Below, in pieces: positions 1 to 12,849 of a stretch of DNA of 64,000 bases (position 1 is the stretch's first letter; each line of letters opens with the position of its first letter). The notes beneath the pieces are model-generated. The model ran no database searches and had not been told where the DNA came from. It was given only the letters and a program-made list of their open reading frames with translations. The position numbers and the translations under genes are program-made. Source of the stretch: Anticarsia gemmatalis (lineage: Eukaryota > Arthropoda > Insecta > Lepidoptera > Erebidae); NCBI RefSeq assembly GCF_050436995.1, contig NC_134756.1:6324001-6388000 (forward strand). Reading direction: 5' to 3'.

Positions 1-2880
1 ATTCAGTTTAGTATCTTTCTTTTGTATTGATAATGAAATGTAAGACCATTAGTTTAAAAATATAACCAATTTGAAAAAGAAGAGATTCTCAATTTCTTTG
101 TTACCTCTTTCTTACCTCATAGAAATTAAGATTAAATGTGGAAAAAAGTGTGGTGTAAAAATGTGAATGTGGTAAAAGTAAAGATGGAAAGATAAGTATT
201 GTTAATTTCATAATAATTAACTACAAAACGTAAAACCAAACAGGCGAGTTTCCTACTCATCAAGATGTCCCCATATATCGTCGAAAGGCTTTTCTTTTCC
301 GAAACTTCAATCATGAGTCAATCAATGGTTCGTTGTTACGGTAGCTTCGCGTACAGCCAGCCTTCAAATAGTGACGTCACTCAGAGGGACGAGGAAGAAA
401 TTGACAGGCGTCAAGACTCTTGATGGGCAGCTAGGAACCTTGTCAAGCAAGCTCCGGAACAATGATTGCTAGTAACTAGTTTGCAGTTTTCAACTTGAAA
501 TGCACAGGATTAAAACTTTGTATGCACGATTTTTTTATATATATTTTACTAATTATATTTACTTTTGTGGATAAAAGACCTTACGCAAGAAATAAGAACG
601 GTACGTATTACTTTTATTAGGTACCTGGAATGTAGTACATATTTCACTACGTACTTAGAAAATAAAATTCAGTTATTTTTTTTTTTCAAAATAATTCACT
701 TATTGTACGTGTGTTTATATACCTACACGTCATGTCTATATAAACAGAACCTTAGAAAATGTACCCAGTGTTCCAAAATTTTAGTAAGCGTATTAGCCTG
801 AAAGTTATCCTACCAACGCTATTCCAGCAAAATTATTCCGGAGAAGCGCGTTGTTTTGTCAAAAAAAAATAAGAGCCAGGAGCTTATTACGCCCTAACGT
901 GTAATTGCAGTGTTCACGACATCTAAGGCTTTCATTTCTTCCCAGCGCATGAAGACACTCCAAAGACGGCTAAAATGACGTAACAAAAACATACATTTTC
1001 CGGCTGCTTACATTACAATACATAAGTAGAGGTACAAAAACATTGCGATGCGGTCGGGTCCGGTCGCGACCTTACTAGTTAGGCTAGTAACGAACAGTCC
1101 TAGTTCACCGCAAGCTTGTTAGACAAACGAGGCCAAACATGTGTTGGTTTTGCATTTTTTAGACGCTTGCCAACCCTCGTAAGCTGTTGTACAAAGGCGT
1201 TCACGTTTCACGTACATGTACGCCTAGAATAGACGGTGCCGTTGTGATTATTTGTTTTACGGATAATCACAGGGAACAAAGAGCGACATTTTGTATGTTT
1301 TTTTTTCTACAATGCATGTTGGAGTCCAAAACAATTTGTTTTTAATGTTATTTCACTCTCGTAAAGTTAAATACACATGAAAATGTAATTTAAACCAAAC
1401 TCAATGATATGTTTCCAGCAGTACTCTTTGTAATGAACGAAATAAAACTACTAGCTAACACTAACCAATGTTAATATTGCAAATGCTACCTACACGAGAA
1501 CTGACAATAAAAGCCAACGCTACTCGTAAATTCATAATAGAATATTATTTATAACTCCAGCGTAAATTATTATACAGCGGCGAGTGTACAGCCACAACAA
1601 CGTATTTCATACAAAACCAAACAGCAAACTATTCACTAGCCACACCAACTAGAACTCAACAAAACCAGAACAAAACTAAACAAGCTCGCAAACAATACGG
1701 CCAGTCTAACAAAGGCTTTACATCATTTGATTCGTGACAAATTCCCGTACGGATTTAATTGATGGCTCCACGTCACCTGAACTTGGTTCATAATTGGGCG
1801 ATGGTAAGTGGCGCGCTAACGAGGTCCGGGCACATGCCAAAACACGCGTCGACTGGAACTTCCTATGTCTTGTAGTGATGTGAAAAACTGCATTAACTGA
1901 ACACTTATAAGGAAATTGTCGTAAGCATTTTTAAAGAACGAGACTCCAGTAGCGCGATTCTCTATAGTTAGTATCGTAAGTTCGACATTTAAAATGTACT
2001 GCCAAAATAGTTCCTACGCCGCCCAACTAGATTTTTCGATAGCTAGCTGGTTGCCGACGCGTTGCTATAGTACTTTGAATTTCTTGTTTGACTCAATCGT
2101 TTCTGTTTGATTCAAATACTGATCACTGACTCTGAATAAATTGATCTTATTTAGATGCAGAGGATAAATAATAAAATGAGAAGATACTTGTTACAGTCGA
2201 AAGAGGAAATGTTTCAAGAAAATCAAATCGTAAAATCATCCTATAGTGGCAGTAGTAACATAAAAAATATCTAGTAGGTATATAGCGTTGCCAGAATGAG
2301 AACTTTCCCATATCACATACTGAAAGGAAAAATTGCATCAACTGTTTTATAGGGAAGGAGAATAGAGAAAGGAAATTGCGCACGACAGCTGTGTTACTGA
2401 TTGGCTTTAGGGATTTAGTCGAACGAACTTTGGAGATTTTACAGCAAAACAAGTATAAGTCTGCAGATGTATGTTCTAGATGAAAATACGTATCATAGAT
2501 GAATAAATAAATAGATTTGACATCCATGGATCACTGTGGTGCAATAATGTCTTCTCAGATGAGGAAAAGGATGATTAGGAGTTGAGTTCACAATGCTGGC
2601 TGAATGCGTGTTGGAGACGTAATAAATAGGTAGCTGGTAGATATTATGAACTGTTCGTATCCTACACAGAAATGTTTCAAGACGATACCGAAAAATAGCT
2701 TTTTCAAGTCTAGATTTAGGTTTTAATCAGCTACAGCCTCTCCAAAAATGCAGTATGCTTCTCAAAAAACGTTCTTTATAATAGCTGATTCTATGTTTCA
2801 CAAAGAAAAACAAACAAAAACGTTCAGTTATCGCGCTTTTAACTATTTTTCTCTATTAAAGGTTTGAAGCAAACGGGGTG
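1..2880. other. Gene-free AT-rich stretch
   Basis: No supported gene. The longest open frame is 126 codons on the minus strand (2147-2527); it is rich in F, Y, L and S, as expected for chance translation of AT-rich DNA. A 12-bp palindrome, AGTGACGTCACT, at 370-381 contains a perfect CRE octamer. The 1030-1080 block is locally GC-richer, without a recognisable motif. Confidence 0.6.
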
Positions 2881-2897
2881 TGAGTTGCTTGAGCGCA

Positions 2898-2993
2898 TAT
2901 AAAGCTTTATGTTGCCTCTGTGCCGTCAGTTCTCTGTATTCAAATGAAAAATTGAATTAACTTCGTCGTAAAGTACTGTATTGTGGTAGACAG
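2898..2993 (+). promoter_or_regulatory. Candidate TATA/initiator core promoter with possible short first exon
   Basis: TATAAA at 2898-2903 lies 30 bp upstream of the A of an arthropod-type initiator TCAGT (2926-2930, A at 2928). This is the canonical metazoan spacing. A candidate splice donor, GACAG|GTGTGT, follows at 2992/2993 and would define a first exon of about 65 bp. The only ATG in it meets a stop within three codons, so such an exon would be essentially non-coding. I see no second exon. A chance pairing somewhere in 64 kb is not unlikely. Confidence 0.3.
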
Positions 2994-5900
2994 GTGTGTA
3001 TGCATTTATTGACGTAGCTTTAACTGCTAGTGGAGAGATAAAAGTGAATTAGTAAAGACTTCAGGCACAGGTATCTCGGTCGTTTGAAGTGCAAATGATT
3101 TGCCAAGAGCTGTTTTTATGTTGATGATAGTTAAGTTGAAGAGGTTGTAGATTGAGTTGTTATAATATGTTTTAATATGGGAAAGTGGCCAGATACAAAT
3201 GTAATTATGGTGTTTTGAAATGTGAAAATGTTTGAAGTAAATTGAATATAATTCTCCAATACTAGAAAAATATTTATACTACTGAACCTATACAAGTAAT
3301 GAATCATGGAGGTAAATGAAAACCTTGAAAATTTCTCACATCTAATTCCATTACAAATCCCATCTCACAATCGTCTCAACATTACTCTTTAATCTCAATT
3401 AGCAACAGGAAAAGCTTCCCAGCAAAAAAAGCAAAAGCGTTTGTCCGGTACATTTTCTACTCGACTCTCAAACTCAAGTAACAACTATGCTTACCTTAGT
3501 TAACAACTGTTAATAGGCTTAGTAATTCAACTAACTGGGACACTGAGGGACAACGGGAACTAAAAAACTTGATGGAATTAATCCCTCGAGCTGGCTTAGC
3601 CTAGTTAACTCGATAGTTTAACTTTAATCTAGTTCTAGAGAGATCAACCTGTATTAACTTTATTTTTCATTTTCATTTCAAAGGTATTTAAATAGTATTG
3701 GAACTTGCAGAGAGGATTACAAATTGTATTTTTTGTCTTTTCCGCTAATGGGTTTTCTTTGATCTGTCATGTAGGGAAGGAGTAAAATACCTCGGGAGTT
3801 TTTTGTGTTTTAAACTTTATTATGGCAGCGTGTTTAGCCTTTGAGATCGCTAGGTCGATAGATTCGCTACGTCTTACAAACTATGCTTTCATGACGTTAA
3901 ACAGTAATGCCGTGTGCTAATTGTCCACCTAAGAAATGTGAAGTAAAAGGAAATATAAGGTATAATTACGTAATGTCCAGCTTCAAAGATTAATGCCCAA
4001 TAAGCATTAATTTTAAATAAAAACCTAGCACAATGTTCAAAATGTTTATCTTTTTAATTTGTGTACGACCACAAAACGGTATCGTTTTTGTTTTTGTAAC
4101 CGAACTAAGTCTTAATTAATTATTAAATACAGCTTACAAAAAATGAAGACAATGTTTTCGCAAGCAGTAAATTACTTTAGACTTCGTTACAAAAAATATT
4201 AGTCTGCAATGGAGGCCAATTATTTTTGAGACGCTAGTCTTCTGAATGTTCCAAATTACTTTTTTTCATAAAGACAATAAAATTTTTGATGTAAAAACAT
4301 CGCAAATCTCGCCATCTCATACTATCCTCGTGAGCGACGAGGGATGATAATTTAAAAACTAATTACTTTCTTTGAAGGCAAAATGTAAATAAAGTTGTGT
4401 AAAGTTAGTTTTCATAAAGACGTTAAGCGAAGTTGAGACTTGGGACAGGAAATTGAGCAATTTTGGTATTATGTAGCGTGCGCTCTTTGATACCAGCTAC
4501 ACATAGACGTGATGAGATCGGTAAACGTTCACTGGAATTAATCCAAGTTAGTTTTAGAAACCTATTTTTTTCCTTATCATGTTAACATCCAATTCACAAT
4601 TATATAAACATAATTAACTTGTCTGGTATTTGCAAGACGCTCATGTAGTCAAACCAGAAATATAACAATATCAATCACACATCGACCTGAATCAGAGAAT
4701 AAGTTACCTTGATCGGAAAATGTAAAGTAAATTTTGCACAAAAACACAACACTCGGCTTCATAAAATCGGAAAATATTACATAAAAATCCTGGTTGCCAA
4801 TTCACGTACGAGAGTATGGACAAAGGTTTTTAAAAACATAAAAATAAAGAGTATTTTAAAGTAAAAATATGTGCAGCGTAAATATACGTTTGCGTAAACA
4901 CATAAATCGAAGTCCATTGACGCAATAAAACAAATAAACGCTTCGTCAGAATTAAAAGCACTCGAGATCACTCGATCGACCCTTCTCACACAAGTTCGTG
5001 ATACCCAAATCAAACGGTTTTTGTGAAACAACCCTAATACTAAGTTTAAATTAATATAATCAACAATCTAACACCATTGGTCAATATTGAAGTTCATATT
5101 TTATTTGTTTTGTACAACTTCGGGTGAATGGGGAAATTTCGAATTAATTACATTATCATTCAAGGTTACGCAATGATTGAGACATTCAAAGCAATTCTAT
5201 TCAGAGAAATTTAAATGTATTCAAATCTTACTCTGCTTTTGTACGGATATGAGGCAGTAAGAGCAATGAATTAATCAATTTTAATAAACATGAGAAAGAG
5301 AAAAAGTTCTCTTACAGTTTTTAACAAAGTTAGATTAAAAGACATCTAGGACATCGTTGCTTCAGCTACCAAAATAAAACTGGTCTTTGTATTCTCAACT
5401 CGTTCCCAGGAGTACACTAGTTACGAGTTATTTGAAAAACTACTTAACATTGGGTCTCCTCATTCAACTTTAACCAACAAACTAAATTAAATAAAAATAT
5501 TTCCCGAACCCGCCGGCCATTCCAATTCATAAGCCAAGACAAATGGCCGCCACAAGTATCCATCATAATAAACAAAATAGCGAAGTAGGAAAATTTATTA
5601 GCATACTCCCATTACGGCATAAATGAGGGGACAGATAGCGGAGCACTGGCGTTGAACAAAATTTCAATTATATCAGTGGAAGAACGCAAACGGGGCGAGC
5701 TTCCTCCCGCTACGCCCGACGCCTTCACCCAGAAGTTTCTGTTTACATTTTGTTAACGGAATGAGAATTTAAAGCGAAATTTCTTAGCAACAAACGTGCG
5801 TTAAAAGTCACCGTGGGAGAGGAATAGTTGTAGCGTGAAATCGTCGACTGTACGTTCAGAGGTTGCGCTTCGAGACGTGTGCTGCACAGAATTTACTTAA

Positions 5901-6581
5901 GAATTTCGGCGCTGTAATTTTACATGAATATTTTTATGAGTAAATTATTTTTAGCGTTTTTGAATTCAGTCTGCAAGAACACTTAAACTAACCCGAGCAC
6001 TAATTAGTCTGCAGCAGGTACAGTAAAGTCGGATTTGATCTCAACGTAACGTTTCTTATTGTTACTAAAAGCAAACTAATAAAACTTTGAACAGTATAAT
6101 AAAATTCACCGCAACGTATCCTCACTCAATTTTCCTTTTACAACGAAAATCAAACAAGCATTTGGGAAAGTCCACTAAATCGCTGTACAACGAACAATCT
6201 AGCAGCGATGACTAGTTTACGTTTCGTCACGAGGGACTCACGAACGTCGTTAAAACTTTTTGGAAGGATAACACGGTTACTCGTATTTTTTCCACGACGA
6301 AACTTTATCGAAAAGTTATCATGTCTGTTTGTACACGACTAGTTTCTGGGAAATCTCTTTACTTTTTCGGCTACATGTATTTTTGGTCCGTTTATTTGTT
6401 GATACACCTACACATATTGTGAAATATCTTCTACATTTGAGTTTGTAACATTTAATATTTATAAAGTATACATGCGAGAATATAAAAAGCATTAAGTCTG
6501 TCATACAAATAAAAATAGATTTTCGACCTAACAGAGAAAACAGTAGTTTATTCAATAGTCAACATAACAAATAACTACATG
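2994..6581. other. Gene-free AT-rich stretch
   Basis: No gene, SINE or TIR element recognised. The block around 5640-5890 is GC-richer than its surroundings and holds GAGACGTG at 5872-5879, which resembles a downstream promoter element, but no initiator sits at the required distance. The longest open frame is 84 codons and resembles nothing I know. Confidence 0.55.
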
Positions 6582-6619
6582 ATAATCCTACAACTATTTT
6601 ATAATAGTTGTAGGATTAT
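6582..6619. repeat. Perfect 16-bp-arm palindrome
   Basis: Arms 6582-6597 and 6604-6619 (ATAATCCTACAACTAT and its exact complement) flank a 6-nt loop. There is no mismatch. No transposon ends or target duplication are visible around it. Confidence 0.9.
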
Positions 6620-8322
6620 ATTGTAAACTACAGTCCCATCACTAACATTCACAAAAGATGACACCGTTCTGTACTAAGTATACTTTCAACCTGACCCTAA
6701 TCTCTTAAATTAAACCATAATCTTAACTAAACACCGACTGCATAAAAATCGCCACAGCAAAGACTAAACATCTGCAATGATTTCCATCTAAAAAGTTCCG
6801 CGCGGAAAATCTTTCATACATTATTCAAACAGTTAAAGGATTTATTTGGAATGGGAAAAGTTACGGGTCCAGATACTACCAATTACTTAAACTAATTAAT
6901 TGGTTGTTTTCCTCGATCGTAACATCAGCATACTTTTTGCTTAATGAAGCGAGCAATAAAGTACTTCAAGATCGCTAGGGCTGTTCCGCGTATCTTAAGA
7001 ATTGTGTTTGACAAACGTGATTTGTTGAAGTTGTGTAATTACTGTGATTGAAACGTCTGGAATATTCTGTAGTTTTTTTATCTTTGATTGGTTTGTTTTG
7101 CGTAGGAAAGAGAAGGCCAATATTTTTATAGTGTGTAAATGTTCTAAGGTAATCTTACGATATGTTTGGCCATTTAATTGACTTTCCGCTCTTTCTAACA
7201 ACGATGTATGCGTAAAATTAAGTACATCTTATTGAAACTTTCAAGATTATTTTCGCCATATAAATTAGCAACAATGTATACAAGGTTTGGGGCAACCCTG
7301 TGCTAAAAGAGAATTGCAATCTCCAGATGAGTCCGGCTTTCGTGAGTTTCCATACACTTTCCACGGTTTTAAAGAAAAATCGGATAAATTGTTCAATTTT
7401 CCGATAGATAACTTCTTTAATGAAATAAATGTGTCTTACTTTGATTTAAGATTGCAATAATTTTGTAGATCTTCTTTCATTCAGGTGACATTTATTAATG
7501 AACATTTCTCCTTTATATTTATCTTCATGTAGATTAGTGTTTTAATTAAAACTAATTGTGGTTTAATTTCGGAGAAATGTAACAGTCGATCTGCCTTACT
7601 ACAACGCTCGGATAAATGACAGGGTTTTTTTTAACTAACGGATAATTTCAATCTTGATTGTAGGTAGGTATCAAACTTAGATTAAATACTTACACTGACT
7701 GCATCTATGAATAAAATACTAGTAGGTATATTTCAAAACACATTTTCTTATGTGTTCCACTAAACTGGATGAATCACATAAATTTACAATAAAATAAAAT
7801 TACAATACATAGGTTGTAAGTGTACATTTTGATAGACATTGACTTAATGTAGCTTCATACACTTCAAAATTAATTCTATCATAGTAAATACATCACATTC
7901 AGCTCCCTCAAGACACTGTAACTTGAAAAGAGGATTAATCGAAATGTACAACGTTAACTGGCAGCCTTAGGTTAAAGGTAGCCCACTAATTGGATTGCAG
8001 AGGTCAGGCGGCAGTTCCTCATGCAAATACCAGTAATCAGCCGCATCAGTTTATGAAACGGAAGACCAACTTAACTTGCTTGAGAATATTTACTTCTGTG
8101 TTGAAGTGGTTATTTTGTTGCTTAAGATTTTATAGTGCTATTATTGTGTCGGAAAAACGTAATATTGCTGATGTCACATTTTTTTTTTCAGTTACTCCGA
8201 AACTGAAACAGGGTACAGTCATGTGTCATCTTTAACTCTTGCGTAATAAAGGCTTGTTGGAAACTACAAGAACAAGAAAATAAAAATAAATAAGCATTAG
8301 GAATTTGCGGGTAATTTATTTA
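6620..8322. other. Gene-free AT-rich stretch
   Basis: No supported gene. A short block at about 7970-8045 is more GC-rich and vaguely recalls lepidopteran interspersed repeats, but I cannot align it to a family with confidence. Open frames are all below 82 codons. Confidence 0.5.
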
Positions 8323-8356
8323 TCAAACAATAGGTATTTCTATACCTATTGTTTGA
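8323..8356. repeat. Perfect 15-bp-arm palindrome
   Basis: Arms 8323-8337 and 8342-8356 (TCAAACAATAGGTAT and its complement) are separated by 4 nt. It is similar in form to the palindromes at 6582, 55633 and 58155. Confidence 0.9.
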
Positions 8357-11300
8357 ATATCGCTATCAAAAAGCTCAGGTATCCAACATTAGATACATTA
8401 CAAGTTAATTTATCCCGTAGCTGTTAAATAAATTTGTTAGGTTCGCCCAAGGACGTATTCAAACCGGCATGAAATTAACAAAGCTACACGGCAGCGGTCG
8501 ACAGCGTTTAACGGTTGATGACAGCCCGCGGGCGTTGGTGCCAAACAAAGGACTACAACAAACTGGACCGCAAGGGACTACTCGTGGCCTAAGTTCGAAA
8601 AATACCGCCGCCCTTAGGCCAAAAATTTCCAGACTTCTAACATTTAGACTTCGTTTGTGTTACTCCCACCGGTACAAGACTACAAAGTAAATTGTTTTAG
8701 CCAAATAATATCTACATTTAAACAAACAATGTTATTTTTAGATGTTTGTCAAAAGCAATATTTCTCTGGAAAGTTTACCAGTGGTTATTTGTCGAAATGT
8801 TTGTTATCTACCTACGCTTTTCTTTGAATAACCATGTGGTTGCTACACGCAATTTAGCAGAATATCATATATTTTTCCATAAATAAAATGTTGCTACATA
8901 GCCGTAGGTATTCATTGCTATCTATTTTCAACTTACGTAGGCTTATATCATACAATACCTTCAGAAATAGCTAATATGTTCCAACTTTATAAATGTTTTC
9001 TTATTCTAACAATAAAAATACGGAAGAGATGATTCATACTCAGTTTCCTTAAACTCACTCAGTAACATTTTAATAAAAGCTGATTCTTTAAACTACTTAG
9101 ACTGACACTCGTTACTAGAGGTATAATCTATCAAACTATTGCAACAGTTACGCTCCAACGCGAGACAAGCCTTATCCGACGAAAAGTAAGTGTGATTCTG
9201 ACTGTCCGACAATATTACAGTAATAAAGTCTAACCCCAATTTCAAGACTTTTGAATAAGTATCGGTTAACTTATCAGGAGGAATTTTTACTAATGTTTTA
9301 GTTATGCATTTGCTGTTATTTTAGTTATTGGATTAGTTATCAGATACCTTGTTCGGAAGCTGTGTAATTGGTTATAAACATCGCTGTAACTTAAACACTT
9401 AAAGAATACAAGACCACAATGGTGGCTGTACACCTGGTTGTACTTGCCACGATCTCTGAGTTTTAAAGATGCAAACCGCTTTCGTTTGCATAAACATATG
9501 ACTGCCTTGTCGGTACATCAAGGGTATAGTGAACAAATGTTTTTAATTTCTTTATTATAACTATTATGAAGATCGTATCTTGCATATAAGAAGATGAAAT
9601 GTGTGACAAGGAGTGTTAAATTTTGTTGTCGGTTGCAAATAAGAGACAACCATAATATTAAGTAGATATTAATGTTAATAGCTCATTTTAACATGCAACG
9701 AGCTACACCCCTATACTATAATAACAATGTTTATTTAATACGGGTAACCAAATAATAAACATTTACAGTCAATAAAGAACCTTTAAATAAAACATAGAAC
9801 ATAAAGACGTAAATGTATTTTTATATTTCAAAACACATTGACCGCATAATTACACATGCAACCGTTTATCCTAAAGCTCGTATAAAATTCAAAATTTTGT
9901 ACCCATTCCGTCCACCTTAATAGGTCGTTAGGAACAAAAACATAAACGTTTGTAGATAGCGGCATGGTCGTTCGCTCCCTTACATAAACATTTAGCGCTT
10001 CTAGCACCAACTAAATAGCTTCCTACGAATGGATACCCCTGAATGATCCGCTCGTAAACGCTTTTACAATTTAACATCGGTTCACACTAGATAAAATATG
10101 ATACGCGGCTTTCTAACAAAAAGGTATCCATATATTCACAAGACATATCGATTATACAGTTTTGTTCTGTGCTGTCTATGTCTAAAACTCTTCAAACGAA
10201 AGCTCAGTCCAATAACATTGACATTGTGACATTTGCTACTGAAGAGCAATTAAACTCAACTTATAAATTCATCAATTAATGTGCAAACGATTCCTTGACA
10301 CATTTATGTAGCATTTTAAATAACCCATCTTTACGACATTAACATAGAGCAAAGTTGAGACTTTGTCTTAATCCTCCTCATCACGTATAACTCGACCCTT
10401 AGTAGAAACGCAAAACGATACAATATGCCAGAGAACAAAGTACAAACATCATGACTGGCGTGTTTATATAAACATTTTATGGTTTATCGATGAAGCATTT
10501 ATGAGGGGCCTATGTCGATTTTGAATACATGAAATGCTTATTTTATCATTGCAAGGGCTCGTAAATTTATTTATGTATGACGTGAATCGTTATGAAAATA
10601 GACTGCACAATACGGGCTGAAAGTTTTAGTGGCATAAGCCGAGGTGTATATTAAATCGACAGGTTGGTGGAATGACTGCAGTTTTAGTAAACATTTTTGC
10701 TAAACCTATGACAGGCAACAAGCTATATTGTGAAAAATACCGTCAACGTTTTTATTGCGACTAATACAGGCTCTATTTTGCTGATCAAAGTTTTCATATT
10801 AGTTACAAAACGTTTTTCATAACAGCGCGTCCAAATAGAGTATAATGCTTACTATACATACTAAAATTATACAGCTTTGAACACAGGCTTTACCCAGGCA
10901 CGTAGATCCTATAATGTAATTACAGCCGACTAGACAATCCAGTACCTACAGGCCGAATAAATTTCACAACAGGACAGATTCGTTGGCCCAAAATATAGGG
11001 CAGATAGAACACTCATTAATTACGAAGTGAGCATCATAATACCGATTAAATTACACGGATGAGACAACACGTCGAGTTGGTACGTCGTAAATACATCAGT
11101 GGTACACCGCACCGAACGTATTTGTACGTAACTGCGCTAACTTCCATACTAATGTTGCAATACTCTGCGCCGGGTGTACGCGTTAATAGAATTATGTTGC
11201 TTGTAATTGATTTTGGGGAGAGTTATGAAGAACGTTATCAGTAATCCTTTTCTTCATTTTTTCGATACCTATTATTCCTTAATAAAAATATTATGATTGT

Positions 11301-12317
11301 TGATATTTGAAATCTTTATTTTGATATAAAATATCCTAATTATCTGCTATTCTTATCACCGTTTAAGACAAAGACTAACTTTAGAGTTCGTAGCACATAA
11401 CTAACGGAACAACACTTTACATAGAAATGCGCTTCAAACATACCTAGATTCATAAAAAAATATGATAGACGCAATTCTGTTGTGACGACAATACTGCAAT
11501 TTGAAACTACAAACGTGCGAATATGTTTTCCAGGTCAATTACCTCGGCATTTATCTTGACTACAATGACAATCAAAATGCTTTGTACTCACACATCGTAA
11601 ACTTGTGCCAAACGTCAACAAAACGTGGTCTTCATGAAACATGTAGATAAGCGATCGCTAAGCTCTACTAAACGTCCCTTATGAAAGGCTAGCGAACATT
11701 TTATGACCTAAAGTACTTTTAGTTTTATAGACATAGGTAGAATTAGGGGTTATAAAACCGTAGTACATAAATATACGGCGAGGTATAAAGATACTTACTC
11801 ATTATGAAGACTAGTTATATGAGCAGGTTATAATTAAAATGTAAATCCTTGATAAAAAAGAATATGACGTTGGAGAGCTTATCTTTCCGTAATGAAGACT
11901 ACATGCATATAATAACACTCGTTTTTCTGTAAACATATTTTAGAATAACATTCTAGCATTATTTTTGTACCTAGGTCAGACATTAAAAACAACGACAACA
12001 GTAAACATAACAATAACTTGAAAGCTAGCAAGTTTCTACAAAACCGTTTCACTGCTTCAATAAGCAAGCACTTCTAGTTTTCCTTCACTAAGTTCTTCAA
12101 ACATACCTAAACATAACTCATGACGGTTGAATTTGGGACATCACTATCCGTAGTGTTACACAAACGGTTATCTTTGCCCATAAACCATACCAAACTGCAT
12201 ACACGCTGTCTTCAGATTGTTGCATGCGTTTGAAATATGCGGCCACTAATCTTCCGCAGTTTAAAGCACTGCACACAGCCTAAGAGGCATAACAATGACA
12301 TTATTCTGTGTTACCAA
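8357..12317. other. Gene-free AT-rich stretch
   Basis: No supported gene. A GC-richer block at 8450-8690 contains a 73-codon open frame on the plus strand with many R, K and T residues; I recognise no domain. The remainder is AT-rich with many TAAT and TTTA words and no inverted terminal structures that I could see. Confidence 0.5.
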
Positions 12318-12348
12318 TCCATACTAATATTATAAATGCGAAAGTAAC

Positions 12349-12431
<83 letters not shown>

Positions 12432-12849
12432 GCTACTCAATCACGTCTAAACTACTGAACCAATTTGCATGAAATTTGGTATGGAGATATTTTGATACCC
12501 GAGAAAGGACATAGGCTACTTTTTACCCCGGGAAAATGACGCATTTCCCGGGAAAATTCAGAAAATTCAACGAAGTCGCGAAAAATCAATATTATAATGA
12601 CATTGAATTAACAAAATTCCGTTGCCATGGCAACTGTTTTAATGGCGGATATGCCTTAGCGCGACTTCGTTATACTAAGAGATATAAATAATTTTGAGAA
12701 TATTTTTCGTGAAAAAAAACATATTTTATATCATCATGCTGTGACCAATAGGAGCAGAGTAGGTAACAGTAAATAGTGTTACAAAAACATGGAAAATTCT
12801 GACCCATTCTCTCTTATGTGACGCAAGCGAAGTTGCGCGGGTCAGCTAG
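12318..12849 (+). mobile_element. Non-autonomous Helitron (lepidopteran type)
   Basis: The element begins TCCATACTAATATTATAAAT directly after an A (12317) and ends CAGCTAG directly before a T (12850). This fits the Helitron rules of a 5' TC, a 3' CTRR and insertion between A and T with no target duplication. A small hairpin, CGCAA-loop-TTGCG, sits just upstream of the 3' end, as expected. The internal sequence holds a TCTG array and no Rep/helicase coding, so it would have to be moved in trans. The 5' end with an adjoining tetranucleotide array is familiar from lepidopteran Helitrons linked to microsatellites. Length is 532 bp. Confidence 0.8.
12349..12432 (+). repeat. (TCTG)n microsatellite, about 21 units
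   Basis: An uninterrupted tetranucleotide array lies 30 bp inside the Helitron 5' end. Its position suggests it travels with the element. The lack of interruption points to recent expansion. Confidence 0.97.

Noticed and set aside
2147..2527. 126-codon minus-strand open frame
   Set aside because: Composition follows AT-rich chance translation; no domain, no promoter and no repeated copy.
5850..5880. Initiator plus downstream promoter element
   Set aside because: TTCAGA and GAGACGTG are present, but the spacing is about 16 bp rather than 28.
7970..8045. Lepidopteran interspersed repeat fragment
   Set aside because: Resemblance from memory only; boundaries and family could not be supported.
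12349..12432. CRISPR-like or satellite array
   Set aside because: Simple tetranucleotide repeat; there are no spacers or longer units, and no CRISPR structure was seen anywhere in the window.
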